64,000 bases of DNA, taken from positions 1-64,000 of the forward strand of contig NZ_JAOQJK010000009.1 of assembly GCF_025567045.1 (NCBI RefSeq). Reading direction: 5' to 3'. The DNA is from Barnesiella propionica. Lineage in GTDB: Bacteria; Bacteroidota; Bacteroidia; Bacteroidales; Barnesiellaceae. Positions 34,111 through 44,777 of the stretch are shown here, piece by piece (position 1 is the first letter of the stretch; each line of letters starts with the position of its first letter). The translations under genes and the position numbers were made by a program. The notes beneath the pieces are model-generated. The model was not told the DNA's origin, did no database searches, and saw nothing but the letters and a program-made list of their open reading frames with translations.

Positions 34111-36132
34111 TTATTGTTCTTTCGGATGATAAATGTATGTTTCCAGTGGATTTTCATACCAGGTATGGTTGATTTTCCCATCGTTTCCGGCCCAGTCTTC
34201 ATATTTGGGATAAGCTATTTCTATAGAGATGTTTTCTTCCGGATATTTCCATCCCGGCGCCTCGGCGTTGAGACGTGGAATATCTAATCCCCAGGTATGA
34301 TTATTATTGGTTTTATAAAAAGTGTTGATGCCGTCTGTCGCATCATCATTGGTTCCGAATCTCACTTGAGCTTTATCTGTAGGCTTGTAATCCGCCAAAT
34401 GTATTTCATTGGTACGAATTCCTACAAAAATAAAGGGATTGAATTGTGAAAAGGAGATGTTTGAAACCGGATGTTTTAAATATACTTTTACCCGTTTAAC
34501 TCCTGTGGACAAATGTGAAAGCATGTGTGAATATGTGTTGATGATACCGGTTAGCCCATTGAAAGCTTCTCTTGTATCTTCATAAATGATGACAGTCGCC
34601 TTATCGGTTCCGGTTTCTAAAGTTGCTCCTTCAATACTGTGTATATTGGACGTGTTGACCGGTAACTCTATCCCGAAGCCATTTGTTCGGGCAGCACCGA
34701 TAGCTCTTATATTCACATCTACGGTTATCGCTGAAATTTGTGCTGTAGTAGCATTTTGCGTAAACAAATAACTATAGTCTGCAACAAGGTCGTTATGGTC
34801 CCAATCTTGTTTGTGAGGCCACATATCTTCAAAAGCTAAAGTTCCGTGTACTCCTGTTTCGCAGGTCTCGTCTTTGGAATCATCGTCAACCGGAGGAATG
34901 ACGGCATCGGGCTTTATAATCGGATTGGAGGTAACGCGGAACAAAACATCGTTATAATCCCCGTCGTAGGCTCTGTGGTCTTTTTCCCTGTTTTCCATTC
35001 CCACAATATTACAATTGTAAGTTTGGTTCCATCGGGCAATACCCTGTGTCGTTTTGACTTTTCCGACCGTTGATAGTTCAAGCGTAGAGAAACGGTAATA
35101 ATCTACGTTGGATAGGGCAGATGTGTTGTAACTGTTTTTGTTATATCCCTCCTGAATGAGACACCATCCTATATGTGTGCCTTTCGGGAATGCTTTTACA
35201 TATTTTTCTCCGTCCCAGTATAATAATTGTACTTTGCATCCTGTTCTCGCTTCTTTGGCATTCGTATTGTGGAAAATCAGGGTTTTATGTAAATCTCTAG
35301 AGTCCGAAGGTTGATTAAGCGAACTGTGGTTTTTATTATATTGATAGTAAGCCAGCATATTTTTTATCTGGGGATTAGCATTGCTGAATCCTCCGTCTCC
35401 GATATAAGTTACCCATATTTCACATCCGTTCTCGTCTTTCACTTCCATGTCGGTACAAAACTGCGGGTCGGTGAGGAACTTTTCATCCTGAACGTTTTTC
35501 TTTTCGGGGTACCATGCGTTTACCAGATTGAGAAATTCGGCAGATAAAGTTTCATATTCTATCAGCGGATGGGAGTTTGACAATATTCCGTTTTTATCCA
35601 TATCGGAAGATTCCCAATACGTATAAAGATTCATGGCCCGGTTTACCAGAATTCCGTTGTAGCTTTCTTTTTCCTCATTTTTCGCCGGTAATTTTGTTTT
35701 CAGTCTCGTATTGTCTGCCGTACCTTGTAAAATTATGTCGTTATTATTATCTGCGTTACAGATTTGCATACCGCCGAAACCTGCGTAATCGGTCAGTATA
35801 TATAATTGTGAATTGTAGGGAAGTTTATTTATTTGCGCATCCCATTTACCGTTTTTATCCGTTACGCCGAAAGCGATAGGAGATATGCCGTTTTTTCTGG
35901 TTCCTTCTTCGGTATACGGATTTTCTATATAAATCAATACCGGAATTCCCGCTGCATAGCTGCCGTTAGCATTGACAGCATATATGTTTAACCTATTGTT
36001 TTGAGTTGTTTGAAAAGAAAAATCAGTGCCGGCTTTTTTGTCGGCAGATCCGTCCGAATTAACACTTATGTCTTTTTCACTACATGAATTCAAAAGAAGA
36101 ATTCCGATTAACAGAAAAAACACCTGTTTCAT
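34111..36132 (-). CDS. LruC-domain lipoprotein with DUF4114-like motif
   Basis: 673 residues. A lipoprotein signal (FFLLIGILLLNSCSEKD, Cys 17) is followed by an Ig-like/carboxypeptidase-regulatory part (about 45-130) and a middle region holding RAYDGDYNDVLFRV, the Asp-rich DUF4114-type motif. The C-terminal half is an LruC domain: GTLAFEDMWPHKQDWDHNDL, then VDVNIRAIGAARTNGFGIEL. LruC proteins occur in bacteria with large envelope proteomes; their role is not known, but calcium binding by the DGDYND and WDHND loops is plausible. The lipid anchor puts it on the outer membrane. It is monocistronic. Confidence 0.82.
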   Translation of the reverse strand: MKQVFFLLIGILLLNSCSEKDISVNSDGSADKKAGTDFSFQTTQNNRLNIYAVNANGSYAAGIPVLIYIENPYTEEGTRKNGISPIAFGVTDKNGKWDAQINKLPYNSQLYILTDYAGFGGMQICNADNNNDIILQGTADNTRLKTKLPAKNEEKESYNGILVNRAMNLYTYWESSDMDKNGILSNSHPLIEYETLSAEFLNLVNAWYPEKKNVQDEKFLTDPQFCTDMEVKDENGCEIWVTYIGDGGFSNANPQIKNMLAYYQYNKNHSSLNQPSDSRDLHKTLIFHNTNAKEARTGCKVQLLYWDGEKYVKAFPKGTHIGWCLIQEGYNKNSYNTSALSNVDYYRFSTLELSTVGKVKTTQGIARWNQTYNCNIVGMENREKDHRAYDGDYNDVLFRVTSNPIIKPDAVIPPVDDDSKDETCETGVHGTLAFEDMWPHKQDWDHNDLVADYSYLFTQNATTAQISAITVDVNIRAIGAARTNGFGIELPVNTSNIHSIEGATLETGTDKATVIIYEDTREAFNGLTGIINTYSHMLSHLSTGVKRVKVYLKHPVSNISFSQFNPFIFVGIRTNEIHLADYKPTDKAQVRFGTNDDATDGINTFYKTNNNHTWGLDIPRLNAEAPGWKYPEENISIEIAYPKYEDWAGNDGKINHTWYENPLETYIYHPKEQ

Positions 36133-36396
36133 TTTAAATATAATTTTGTATTCAACACCATTTTGCGATAAAGTTGGCGAATATAATCTAAAAATATTGC
36201 AATAATATTAGATATATATGTTTGATTTAACTTTATTTAGTTTTATCCTGTTGTTTTATGATAATTTAGTTGCCGGTAGGTTATGTAGTTGTTGCGTTTG
36301 CCGTTATATAATACGGAGAAAAAGCAGTGTTTCTCCGGACAAATATGATGGAATGAATAGTATTCGTTTTCGTTTTTATCTTTCGTGTTTTTTCCA

Positions 36397-36404
36397 TACT
36401 TTTG
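36397..36404 (+). promoter_or_regulatory. -7 promoter element for proS
   Basis: TACTTTTG, exact TAnnTTTG, 65 bases before the ATG at 36470. The rest of the 36133-36469 gap shows no gene. Confidence 0.55.
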
Positions 36405-36469
36405 CAAATCATTTATTTAAAAAAGAATTTCGCAATAGCTAAGAATATTAATTAAACTACATAGCAACA

Positions 36470-37951
36470 ATGGCAAAAGAACTGAAAGACTTGACCAAAA
36501 GAGGAGAAAATTATTCTCAATGGTATAATGATCTGGTTGTAAAAGCCGATTTGGCAGAGCAGTCGGCTGTAAGAGGATGCATGGTTATAAAACCTTATGG
36601 ATATGCCATCTGGGAAAAAATGCAACGTCAACTCGATGATATGTTTAAAGAGACCGGACATGTAAATGCATATTTTCCATTACTTATTCCCAAGTCTTTT
36701 TTAAGCCGTGAGGCAGAGCATGTAGAAGGGTTTGCCAAGGAATGTGCCGTAGTGACTCATTACCGTCTGAAAAATGCGGCTGATGGTTCGGGGGTTGTAG
36801 TAGATCCTGCTGCGAAGCTGGAAGAAGAGCTAATCATTCGGCCTACTTCCGAAACGATTATTTGGAATACATATAAAAACTGGATACAGTCATACCGTGA
36901 TTTACCTATTTTGTGTAATCAGTGGGCAAACGTTTTCCGTTGGGAAATGCGTACCCGCCTCTTCCTGCGTACGGCCGAGTTTTTATGGCAGGAAGGACAT
37001 ACGGCCCATGCCACCCGTGAAGAAGCCGAGGCAGAAGCCCGTCGCATGCTGGATGTTTACGGCGATTTTGCCGAGAAATATATGGCTGTTCCCGTTATAA
37101 AGGGAGTTAAGTCAGCCAACGAACGTTTTGCCGGAGCCCTCGATACCTATACGATCGAGGCAATGATGCAGGATGGTAAAGCATTACAGTCAGGTACGTC
37201 GCATTTCCTGGGACAGAATTTTGCAAAGGCGTTCGATGTTCAGTTTGTAAATAAAAATAACGAGATGGAATATGTATGGGCTACTTCGTGGGGCGTTTCC
37301 ACGCGGTTAATGGGAGCTCTTATCATGACTCATAGCGATGATAACGGTTTGGTTTTGCCTCCTAAATTAGCTCCTTTCCAGGTAGTGATCATTCCTATCT
37401 ACAAGAATGAAGAGCAATTGAAAGCAATCGATGCCAAAGTTGCAGGTATTATGGAGCGTCTCAAGGGTATGGGAATCTCTGTAAAATATGATAATGCCGA
37501 TAATAAACGTCCCGGATTTAAATTCGCCGATTATGAATTGAAGGGTGTTCCCGTACGTTTGGTAATGGGAGGACGTGACCTGGAAAATAATACGATGGAA
37601 ATTATGCGCCGTGATACGTTGGAGAAAGAGACGGTTACTTGTGAGGGCATAGAAATATATGTAAAAAAACTGTTGGATGAAATACAGGAAAATATATATA
37701 ATAAAGCGCTTAAATACCGGGAAGGACATACGATTACAGTAGATTCTTATGAAGAATTTAAGGAAAAGATAGAAGACGGAGGTTTTATCCTTGCCCATTG
37801 GGACGGGACTACCGAAACAGAAGAGCGTATCAAAGAAGAAACAAAAGCTACGATACGTTGCATACCGTTCGACGGAGATAAGACACCCGGAAAATGTATG
37901 GTAACGGGCAAGCCTTCCGCTTGTCGCGTGCTGTTCGCACGTTCCTACTAG
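36470..37951 (+). CDS. proS: proline--tRNA ligase (eukaryote-like ProS)
   Basis: 493 residues, class II synthetase. Motif 2 is visible in [17 protein letters not shown] and [20 protein letters not shown], with GHTAHAT; the anticodon-binding domain begins near 290 ([17 protein letters not shown]), and the C-terminal zinc-binding-like domain ends in the family-typical ARSY. This is the shorter archaeal/eukaryote-like form used by Bacteroidetes, without the editing insert of E. coli ProS. It charges tRNA(Pro) in the cytoplasm. A strong terminator follows. Confidence 0.97.
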   Translation: MAKELKDLTKRGENYSQWYNDLVVKADLAEQSAVRGCMVIKPYGYAIWEKMQRQLDDMFKETGHVNAYFPLLIPKSFLSREAEHVEGFAKECAVVTHYRLKNAADGSGVVVDPAAKLEEELIIRPTSETIIWNTYKNWIQSYRDLPILCNQWANVFRWEMRTRLFLRTAEFLWQEGHTAHATREEAEAEARRMLDVYGDFAEKYMAVPVIKGVKSANERFAGALDTYTIEAMMQDGKALQSGTSHFLGQNFAKAFDVQFVNKNNEMEYVWATSWGVSTRLMGALIMTHSDDNGLVLPPKLAPFQVVIIPIYKNEEQLKAIDAKVAGIMERLKGMGISVKYDNADNKRPGFKFADYELKGVPVRLVMGGRDLENNTMEIMRRDTLEKETVTCEGIEIYVKKLLDEIQENIYNKALKYREGHTITVDSYEEFKEKIEDGGFILAHWDGTTETEERIKEETKATIRCIPFDGDKTPGKCMVTGKPSACRVLFARSY

Positions 37952-37973
37952 GATAAGTATTATATATGTGTAT

Positions 37974-38006
37974 AAAGCCGGATTCTACTCGTAATCCGGC
38001 TTTTTT
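37974..38006 (+). terminator. terminator of proS
   Basis: AAAGCCGGATT pairs with AATCCGGCTTTTTT (loop CTACTCGT), followed by a T-run. Confidence 0.85.
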
Positions 38007-38050
38007 GTGTTCTATGATTCTATTGCCGGACAAGTAATTACGGGAAAATA

Positions 38051-38085
38051 AAAAAGAGATTGTCGATTATCGACAATCTCTTTTT
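38051..38085. terminator. terminator of the T9SS-secreted protein gene
   Basis: AAAAAGAGATTGTCGA pairs with TCGACAATCTCTTTTT, a long perfect stem with a 3-base loop; it suits the leftward gene ending at 38106 and is bidirectional. Confidence 0.8.
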
Positions 38086-38105
38086 AGTAAGTTTTTCGTT
38101 ATCAA

Positions 38106-40772
38106 TTACCGTATGACTGAGAATTTCTGGTTCTTACGAGTGTTATCTTTATAAATGACACTGATAATATAGATACCTTCGTTCAGGTCTTTTATATCGA
38201 TAACTCCGTTATTCACACTGGAGGTAACCGCTTTTACAATATTCCCGGTCAGGTTGAATACGTATATACCGGCTACATCGCCCGGAACAGTGATATAATC
38301 GTTTGCAGGATTGGGATATACTCCTACGATATCGTATTGGGTATTTTCCACACCTGAATTTTGGTCGCTGTTCAGGTAAACCGGAATTTTTACCGACTGG
38401 TTCAATATGTCGTTGCTGGTGATTTCAACAATAGCTTCGTACAATGTTGTTTTCAGATCTGTTGCATTCATAGTCAATTTCACCGTTTCACTGTTCGCTC
38501 CGGTTATACTGTAGCCCGATTTGTCGGCTGTCAACCAACTGATAGCAGGAGTTCTTTCGCCTGTTATATTTGCTCTCAGGCTATTATTACTGTCCATTCC
38601 CAAATCAGCGAGCGACCACCATGTGCTTCCGCCTACATTTACAATGTCTCCGAAGCCTCTTATAGCAGGACCGGCATCAGAACCTATCTGATATGAGTTT
38701 GGCTTGAAGCCTTTGAATTTGGCTCCTATCCATAAGTCTTTGTCCGATAGGGTTACGGGATTTTCAAGAACGATATGATTCCACGATTTCGGTACTGGAA
38801 CGAAAGTCTGTTCCGTGATCAGTTCCCCGTTAGTGAGTTGGCTCTTTTCACCATAGATAACGATAGAGCTGTATTCCGATGCATCCTCTACGAACACATC
38901 CACGCTGCTGATGGTCATACCTTTCAGATTGGCCAGCATTTCTCCGGGATAATATGTTGCATAAGTAGCTTCGGTTCCGCTCGACAAACCTACCGCAGTA
39001 TAATTTTCTTTATCATAGTTCAGGACAAACTGTGTTTCCGGCTGTGCGGACGGTGCACGATTGATCGCAACGCGTTTACTCATTTTCGGTTTATACTGTT
39101 TCGCTTCTACCGGAGTAGCTTTGGTTATGTGCCGGTTGTTAGGAGAGTAAGGCAGTGCATATTTGATATTGACCGTGCCTGACATGTCGGTATTGTTGTC
39201 GTTCTTTATCACTATGTCGTTGCTTTTACTTTCATAGCCTTTTATGGTGGCGTCGATATATTTCGTATCTACGCTGAATGCCGGTGACGATTCCGGACGT
39301 TCTACGATCAGGGTGTAATCTTCGGTTTCTCCGTAAGCATAAGAACCGCACGGGGTAGGAGTATCGTAGCTGAGAACGATACGGAGTCTTTTTTCTCCCG
39401 GAGTGACAGTTACGTTTTGGGGAATATTTATCGTCAGTGTATCTTTTATAACATAAGACATGAAGTCTCCGCTATCATTGAAAGATCCGTTTCCGTTCCA
39501 ATCTACCCATACGCCTATATAATCCCCGTATGCGTTTTTAGTCTTAACTGTTAATAAGAGACTTTCTCCCGGTAAGATTTTGGTTTTCATATCGGAATAA
39601 TCGCTGTATGAAGATTTTTCTGATGTATTATCGATGTCCCCGATAGTTACCTGCGATATATATTCATAAATATCTTCAGCCCCCGATTCGCAAATCTCGC
39701 CTTCCGTACCTTTTGTCGTAGTGAATTTATAGTAATCGTCCACTATTTTCTCATCCCCTGGGGTTACATTCTTTATTTCGAAATGGTGAACTCCGGTACT
39801 GGAGCAATCTACCCGTTTTTCGAATGTATATTTATAAGTTTCCTGGCTTTTGATAGTTGCATGTATTTTTTCTGTAGCGACACGCTCGTTATCCGCCCAT
39901 AATTCCAGGGTGGCGTCATCTATGTTGTCTGAACCTATATTCAGTACTTCTACCTGTACTTTTTCATATTTATCTTCGCTGGTGGAAGAAGGACTTAATA
40001 TACGGTTGATTTTAAGAGCTTTTTTGCCCAGGACATCTCCATTGCCTAATAAACAGTAAGTAACGGGTAATGCAGCTACCATATAGTCTTCGCTGCTTCC
40101 CATTTGTAAAAGTCCGTATCCCGGTACCGAGCTGTTGGCCAGTAATGCGAACCAGCAGTTGGCGGGAGATTGGCCCGGAAGCAAGGAAACAGAGAGGAAT
40201 CCGTTTTCCATTTTTACGACTTCTTTAAGAGAAGTTGTAAATTCATATATATCATATTCTCCGTAAGTTACACCTATAGAGTTTGCCATAAGAGCTATTT
40301 CTTCCTTATAAACTAAGTCCCCGGGGTATCCGTCTTTATTCCGGTAAAATTCTACAGAGAATCTTAAAGGCTGGCTCAGGTCTCTTTCGCAAGGTACCCA
40401 GTCTCCTTCTTCATTATAGAAGTTGAATATACCCATAAAACGTATTCCGTTTACCGCATAGTAACAACCCGAGAACGATTGGTAGAATTTTGTCGCTAAA
40501 GGCCTGCCTTGGTCCGAACTTTGAAAACCTGAATAATCGGCATCAACATCGAATTCTCCACTGTGTACCGAATTTTCGGGACAAGCTAATAACTCTTCCG
40601 GAGTAACTTCCTGAGGCGCAAAATGCATTCTTTCACCAGACGGTGTGTTTTTGTAAAATTTTGTATCATGCCCGGAGACTTTATAACCCGCCGGAGTACT
40701 GACTACCTTTTGGCTATATAGGTTTCCGATTGCAAACAGACACACAAAAAGGATTGAGAAAATTTTTTTCAT
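38106..40772 (-). CDS. secreted protein with GEVED and T9SS type A sorting domains
   Basis: 888 residues. A signal peptide (FSILFVCLFAIGNLYS) leads to a beta-rich body. A GEVED domain (about 395-490) carries the family Asp loop VWVDWNGNGSFNDSGD and ends YGETEDYTLIVE. Further Ig-like sandwiches follow. The last 75 residues (YDIVGVYPNPANDYITVPG ... NEGIYIISVIY) are a T9SS type A sorting domain, removed on export by the Por machinery. The protein is therefore surface-exposed or released. The substrate is unknown. Presence of this CTD implies a type IX system elsewhere in the genome. Confidence 0.88.
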   Translation of the reverse strand: MKKIFSILFVCLFAIGNLYSQKVVSTPAGYKVSGHDTKFYKNTPSGERMHFAPQEVTPEELLACPENSVHSGEFDVDADYSGFQSSDQGRPLATKFYQSFSGCYYAVNGIRFMGIFNFYNEEGDWVPCERDLSQPLRFSVEFYRNKDGYPGDLVYKEEIALMANSIGVTYGEYDIYEFTTSLKEVVKMENGFLSVSLLPGQSPANCWFALLANSSVPGYGLLQMGSSEDYMVAALPVTYCLLGNGDVLGKKALKINRILSPSSTSEDKYEKVQVEVLNIGSDNIDDATLELWADNERVATEKIHATIKSQETYKYTFEKRVDCSSTGVHHFEIKNVTPGDEKIVDDYYKFTTTKGTEGEICESGAEDIYEYISQVTIGDIDNTSEKSSYSDYSDMKTKILPGESLLLTVKTKNAYGDYIGVWVDWNGNGSFNDSGDFMSYVIKDTLTINIPQNVTVTPGEKRLRIVLSYDTPTPCGSYAYGETEDYTLIVERPESSPAFSVDTKYIDATIKGYESKSNDIVIKNDNNTDMSGTVNIKYALPYSPNNRHITKATPVEAKQYKPKMSKRVAINRAPSAQPETQFVLNYDKENYTAVGLSSGTEATYATYYPGEMLANLKGMTISSVDVFVEDASEYSSIVIYGEKSQLTNGELITEQTFVPVPKSWNHIVLENPVTLSDKDLWIGAKFKGFKPNSYQIGSDAGPAIRGFGDIVNVGGSTWWSLADLGMDSNNSLRANITGERTPAISWLTADKSGYSITGANSETVKLTMNATDLKTTLYEAIVEITSNDILNQSVKIPVYLNSDQNSGVENTQYDIVGVYPNPANDYITVPGDVAGIYVFNLTGNIVKAVTSSVNNGVIDIKDLNEGIYIISVIYKDNTRKNQKFSVIR

Positions 40773-40895
40773 GTCGTTTTTTTATTAAATATAATAATAG
40801 TCTATGCAAAAATATATATAAAGTGCATATAACCAAAACAAATGTATGTAAAATTGTAGCTAATGCTGTTTTTGTGTAATAGAGCGGGTAAAGAA

Positions 40896-40929
40896 AATGC
40901 CGTTTTGCATACAAATGCAAAACGGCATT
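40896..40929 (-). terminator. terminator of the M16 peptidase gene
   Basis: AATGCCGTTTTGCAT pairs with ATGCAAAACGGCATT around ACAA. On the minus strand it is followed by TTTTCTTT. Confidence 0.75.
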
Positions 40930-40952
40930 CCCTGTAAAAGAAATATACTGTA

Positions 40953-43772
40953 TTATTTTTCTACACCATCCATAATGACTTCTATTTCATTTCCCTGAGA
41001 GAACAAACTGCGGGTGAGTGCGCGCATTTGTGCCGGGGTCAGGCTGTTGAGTATATCCTCATAGTTGGTCAGTGTATTGACCCCTGTTGCTGCATATGTA
41101 TTGAGTACGTTCATCCAGTATTTGTTTTCGCGCAGGTCTTCTTTATGCTTCTTCAGCATGTATTCTTTTACTTTGTTGAAGTTCTCATCCGAAGCTCCTG
41201 AGTTAACAACATTCATCAACTCTTTCTGAGCGCGTTTGTTAAGACGATCCTGTTGCTCGGGATTCGTATCGAAGCCGTACAGGAATACCCATCTGTTGGT
41301 CGTAGGGCTTACGCTTGCATTCGTACCTACACCATAAGTTCCGCCTTCTTCTTCACGAATAGTTGCTGTATATACGATGTCCATTACCTGGCTCAGAATA
41401 TCCAGCAGGAGGTCGTTTCGCATGTTGTATTTTGTATTACCGGAATATACACCGTATACCGTACTTTTAGATGTTCCTGTTTCCCGGGTGAAATGATTAC
41501 GTATTTTCCCTTTTTTAATGGTTTCGAGTTTACCTGCCTTTTCACGGCTGTTGTTTCCGGGGAGAGAGGCAATATATTTTTCAACCATAGGTTTCAGTGA
41601 ATCGATATTTACGCTTCCTACAAATGTAAATACGAAATCCGATGCGTTGGCAAAACGCTCTTTGGCAATTTCGAGAATGCGGTCATAATTTACTGCATTC
41701 AACTCTTCTGCTTTCAGAGGACGACGTATTGACTCGGCGCTGTACATAGTCGTATATAATGAGTCGCTGAATGCATATTGAGGATTTGCCGATATGTTGG
41801 CAAGAGCTGTTTTCATTTGCGACATCCATGCGTTATACGCGTCTTCGTCCTTCATAGGAGAGGTAAAGCTCAGGTAAACCAGTTGCAGCATTGTTTCAAG
41901 ATCCTTATTTACACTGCTGGCTTTAACACTTTCGGTAGTTTCTTCCAGTCTGGATTGCAAGGAAACCTGTTTGCCGGCCAAAGCTTTCTGCAACTGAACC
42001 GATGTGAAATTACCCAGCCCGCTTATATCCAGTATCTGGTTGAATACTTTTATATTTGCATCGTCTTTTGTTCCGTATAAAGAACTTCCTCCCTTGCTGA
42101 CGGCAGTCATCATTATTTCATCGTTTTTGAAATCGGTTGGTTTTATGACCACCTTGGCTCCATTGGATAATATCCATTCGGTAGTTCCGAAGACAGGGTT
42201 TTCCTGACTGGACAGAATGCGTCCCGCTTTTGGTTCCTGCGATATCAAAGGTTCATTGGAAACTTTGTCTTCATAAGGAGCTATTTCTTCCTGAGTAGTT
42301 TGTTTAAAGGCTGCCAGTACCTCGTCTTTTGTCGGATAGCTTATACCTGCTTTGTCGGGTCCGGTAATGGTAATGACAACGTTATCTTCCCCAATCAGCC
42401 CTTGTATATACTGGTTCACAGCTTCCAGGGGAATTGCCGGTGCGAGCTGCTTGAACAATGTATATTCGGTTTCAATTCCCGGAACCGGATCACCGTCGGT
42501 AAAGTTGCCTATATATTCGTTTACCAGCGATGTGTTTTTACGTTTATCGCGTTCGTTATATTGTCTTTCTATTTCGGCAAGCAAAGAGGTGCGTGCGCGG
42601 TCATATTCCGAAGCGGTGAAACCATATTTGTTTACTCTTTCCGCCTCTCTTAAAAGTCCTTGTAAGCCTTTGATGGCCTCTCCGTCCTTGCACGACGCTA
42701 CCATGGTAAATGCATCTTTGGTTTTCGATACGAAGAAGTCATAGTCATAAGCATAAGCTCCCAGGAACGGAGCATCCGCTTTCAATGTTTCTTCTTCCAA
42801 ACGGGAACCGAACATTTGATTGATGACATATCCCATATAGCTTTTTACAAGTCCCTGTATAGTAGCATTAATCTCACGGGGCATTGTCTCATGTTTGAAA
42901 TATACGGTTACATCGGTACTTGTAGCCTCTTTATCCTTATAGAATGCCACAATAGGTTCTTTATTATCGGGTACGGGATAATAAATGCGCTCGGCTGCAT
43001 TTTCTTTTTTGGGGATGGAGCCGAATAATTTTTTCAGTTTAGCTTCCGTTTTATCCACATCGATATCACCTACTATAATGATTCCTTGCTGGTCCGGACG
43101 GTACCATTTATGATAATAATCCCGTAAGGTTTGGTAGGGAAAGTTCATGACTACATCCATTGTGCCTATCGGCATGCGGTTGGCATATTGGCTGCCTTCG
43201 AACATAACAGGAACCGTAGCTTCCCATATACGCCAGTTGGCATCCGAGCGCGTACGCCATTCTTCATGGATAACGCCTCTCTCTTCATCGATCTCTTTAT
43301 CTTCCAGAGAGATGGCGCATGCCCAGTCATGTAGTACCAGCATACAGGAGTCCAGTAATCCTTCATTGTTGGTAGGAACGTTGGAAATACGGTATACGGT
43401 TTCGTCAAAACCTGTGTAGGCGTTGATATCCGTCCCGAATTTGATGCCGTTCTTTTCCAGATAATTCAACATAGCTTTTCCCGGGAAATGTTCTGTTCCG
43501 TTAAATGCCATGTGTTCCAAAAAGTGAGCCAGTCCCCTCTGGTCTTCATTTTCAAGTATGGAACCCACTTTTTGTGCAATGTGGAATTCGGCTCTGTTTT
43601 GTGGGGTTTCATTGTGACGGATGTAATAGGTGAGTCCGTTGTCGAGCACACCGTAACGTACAGCCGGATCGATGGGCAAAGGTTGTAATTGCTGCTGTTC
43701 TTGTGCCGAAGTTATCAAAGCAAAGAACATGCTTGCCAGGAGCAATCCCGATTTTACGATCTTGAAGTTCAT
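40953..43772 (-). CDS. M16 family zinc metallopeptidase (pitrilysin-like)
   Basis: 939 residues with a signal peptide (LLLASMFFALITSA). The inverted zinc motif HxxEH is at 83-87 (HFLEH), with the downstream Glu region about 75 residues later (EEWRTRSDANWRIWE). Two tandem M16 halves are present: the active N-terminal one and an inactive C-terminal one from about 500, the usual full-length layout. It degrades peptides in the periplasm or at the outer membrane. It is monocistronic, 44 bases after the XRE gene, with its own terminator. Confidence 0.93.
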   Translation of the reverse strand: MNFKIVKSGLLLASMFFALITSAQEQQQLQPLPIDPAVRYGVLDNGLTYYIRHNETPQNRAEFHIAQKVGSILENEDQRGLAHFLEHMAFNGTEHFPGKAMLNYLEKNGIKFGTDINAYTGFDETVYRISNVPTNNEGLLDSCMLVLHDWACAISLEDKEIDEERGVIHEEWRTRSDANWRIWEATVPVMFEGSQYANRMPIGTMDVVMNFPYQTLRDYYHKWYRPDQQGIIIVGDIDVDKTEAKLKKLFGSIPKKENAAERIYYPVPDNKEPIVAFYKDKEATSTDVTVYFKHETMPREINATIQGLVKSYMGYVINQMFGSRLEEETLKADAPFLGAYAYDYDFFVSKTKDAFTMVASCKDGEAIKGLQGLLREAERVNKYGFTASEYDRARTSLLAEIERQYNERDKRKNTSLVNEYIGNFTDGDPVPGIETEYTLFKQLAPAIPLEAVNQYIQGLIGEDNVVITITGPDKAGISYPTKDEVLAAFKQTTQEEIAPYEDKVSNEPLISQEPKAGRILSSQENPVFGTTEWILSNGAKVVIKPTDFKNDEIMMTAVSKGGSSLYGTKDDANIKVFNQILDISGLGNFTSVQLQKALAGKQVSLQSRLEETTESVKASSVNKDLETMLQLVYLSFTSPMKDEDAYNAWMSQMKTALANISANPQYAFSDSLYTTMYSAESIRRPLKAEELNAVNYDRILEIAKERFANASDFVFTFVGSVNIDSLKPMVEKYIASLPGNNSREKAGKLETIKKGKIRNHFTRETGTSKSTVYGVYSGNTKYNMRNDLLLDILSQVMDIVYTATIREEEGGTYGVGTNASVSPTTNRWVFLYGFDTNPEQQDRLNKRAQKELMNVVNSGASDENFNKVKEYMLKKHKEDLRENKYWMNVLNTYAATGVNTLTNYEDILNSLTPAQMRALTRSLFSQGNEIEVIMDGVEK

Positions 43773-43816
43773 AATTTATTTGATTTTAATTGAAAATATG
43801 AAATTAATAATATATT

Positions 43817-44023
43817 TTAATCTTCTTTATACTCTAAAATATCCCCCGGCTGGCACCCCAGTTCTTTACAAATGGCTTCCAAGGTGGAAAAACGTATAGC
43901 TTTCGCTTTCCCAGTCTTAAGAATAGACAGGTTGGCCGGAGTAATATCTATTTTCTCAGATAATTCGTTCAGCGAAATTTTGCGTTTCGCCATCATTACG
44001 TCAAGATTTACAATGATAGCCAT
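43817..44023 (-). CDS. XRE-type helix-turn-helix regulator
   Basis: 68 residues, nearly all helix-turn-helix: VMMAKRKISLNELSEKIDIT then PANLSILKTGKAKAIRFSTL, ending CKELGCQPGDILEYKED. This is the small Cro/YozG-like form that in many bacteria pairs with a DUF2975 membrane protein. The partner gene lies 3 bases upstream on the same strand. It probably regulates the pair or an unknown target; the membrane partner may sense a signal. Confidence 0.88.
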   Translation of the reverse strand: MAIIVNLDVMMAKRKISLNELSEKIDITPANLSILKTGKAKAIRFSTLEAICKELGCQPGDILEYKED

Positions 44024-44026
44024 AAT

Positions 44027-44674
44027 TTATATTGTTAAGTCTTGTTCTTCTTTTAGTTTATAGGCGATATTCAATGTTTCGGCCAGTAGCAGAAATATAA
44101 TGGCTATGGTGATATGAGGATATATTTCGTCATTACATATTTTATATCCGGGGATAGAGATATGTGCAGAACAGTATCCGATGAATATAGCCGAAGATAA
44201 ATACCCCGACAGGTAGAGGACTAACATACTATATGATAACCGCCTGAGACGTTTAATGTTCTTTCTGACCATAAGACCGTCCTTGGCTACCGAAGATGTG
44301 AGCTTGCATAAATAGACTCCCATGAATATAAATGCAATGAATGTGACTAAAGACAATAATATAATTCCTCCTTGTATATAAGTGGGTACCGAGTTTTTGG
44401 GACAGAACAGTATAATATCTTCCGATAAAACGACTTTCGAGACTCCGGGAGTGGACGATGATATATTCTTCTCCAGAATATTTTCTTCCGGTTTGATATT
44501 AACGATATAAGACGGCCGGTCGGCTATATCCTTGTCATGAAGTATTTCTGAGGAATTATATCCCATAGTAAAACCCTGTACAAAACTGTAGGCGGCCGGG
44601 ATTAGCAAGAAAAGAGCTATAAGCAGGCATAAAAACTGTACCTTGCGCTGTGTCTTTTTATCTGTTTGCATCAT
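44027..44674 (-). CDS. DUF2975 membrane protein
   Basis: 215 residues from the ATG at 44674 (MMQTDKKTQ); a start 8 codons earlier exists, but a promoter-like TTCCTTTG just upstream of it leaves little leader. Four membrane helices are visible (about 11-32, 98-120, 142-165 and 185-205), with an extracytoplasmic loop of about 60 residues after the first. This matches the DUF2975 family, coupled to a small XRE regulator. The function of the family is unknown; signal sensing is an inference. Confidence 0.78.
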   Translation of the reverse strand: MMQTDKKTQRKVQFLCLLIALFLLIPAAYSFVQGFTMGYNSSEILHDKDIADRPSYIVNIKPEENILEKNISSSTPGVSKVVLSEDIILFCPKNSVPTYIQGGIILLSLVTFIAFIFMGVYLCKLTSSVAKDGLMVRKNIKRLRRLSYSMLVLYLSGYLSSAIFIGYCSAHISIPGYKICNDEIYPHITIAIIFLLLAETLNIAYKLKEEQDLTI

Positions 44675-44777
44675 ATAAATAGATTTATACTTATGCAAAG
44701 GAAACGAATTTTTAATGAAATAACAAGTAAAACAGTATATTTTTATCGAAAAACGATAAATTTCTAATGAAATACAT

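Noticed and set aside
36218..36442. 74-codon rightward frame upstream of proS
   Set aside because: Overlaps the proS promoter element and ends just before the gene; composition typical of AT-rich non-coding DNA.
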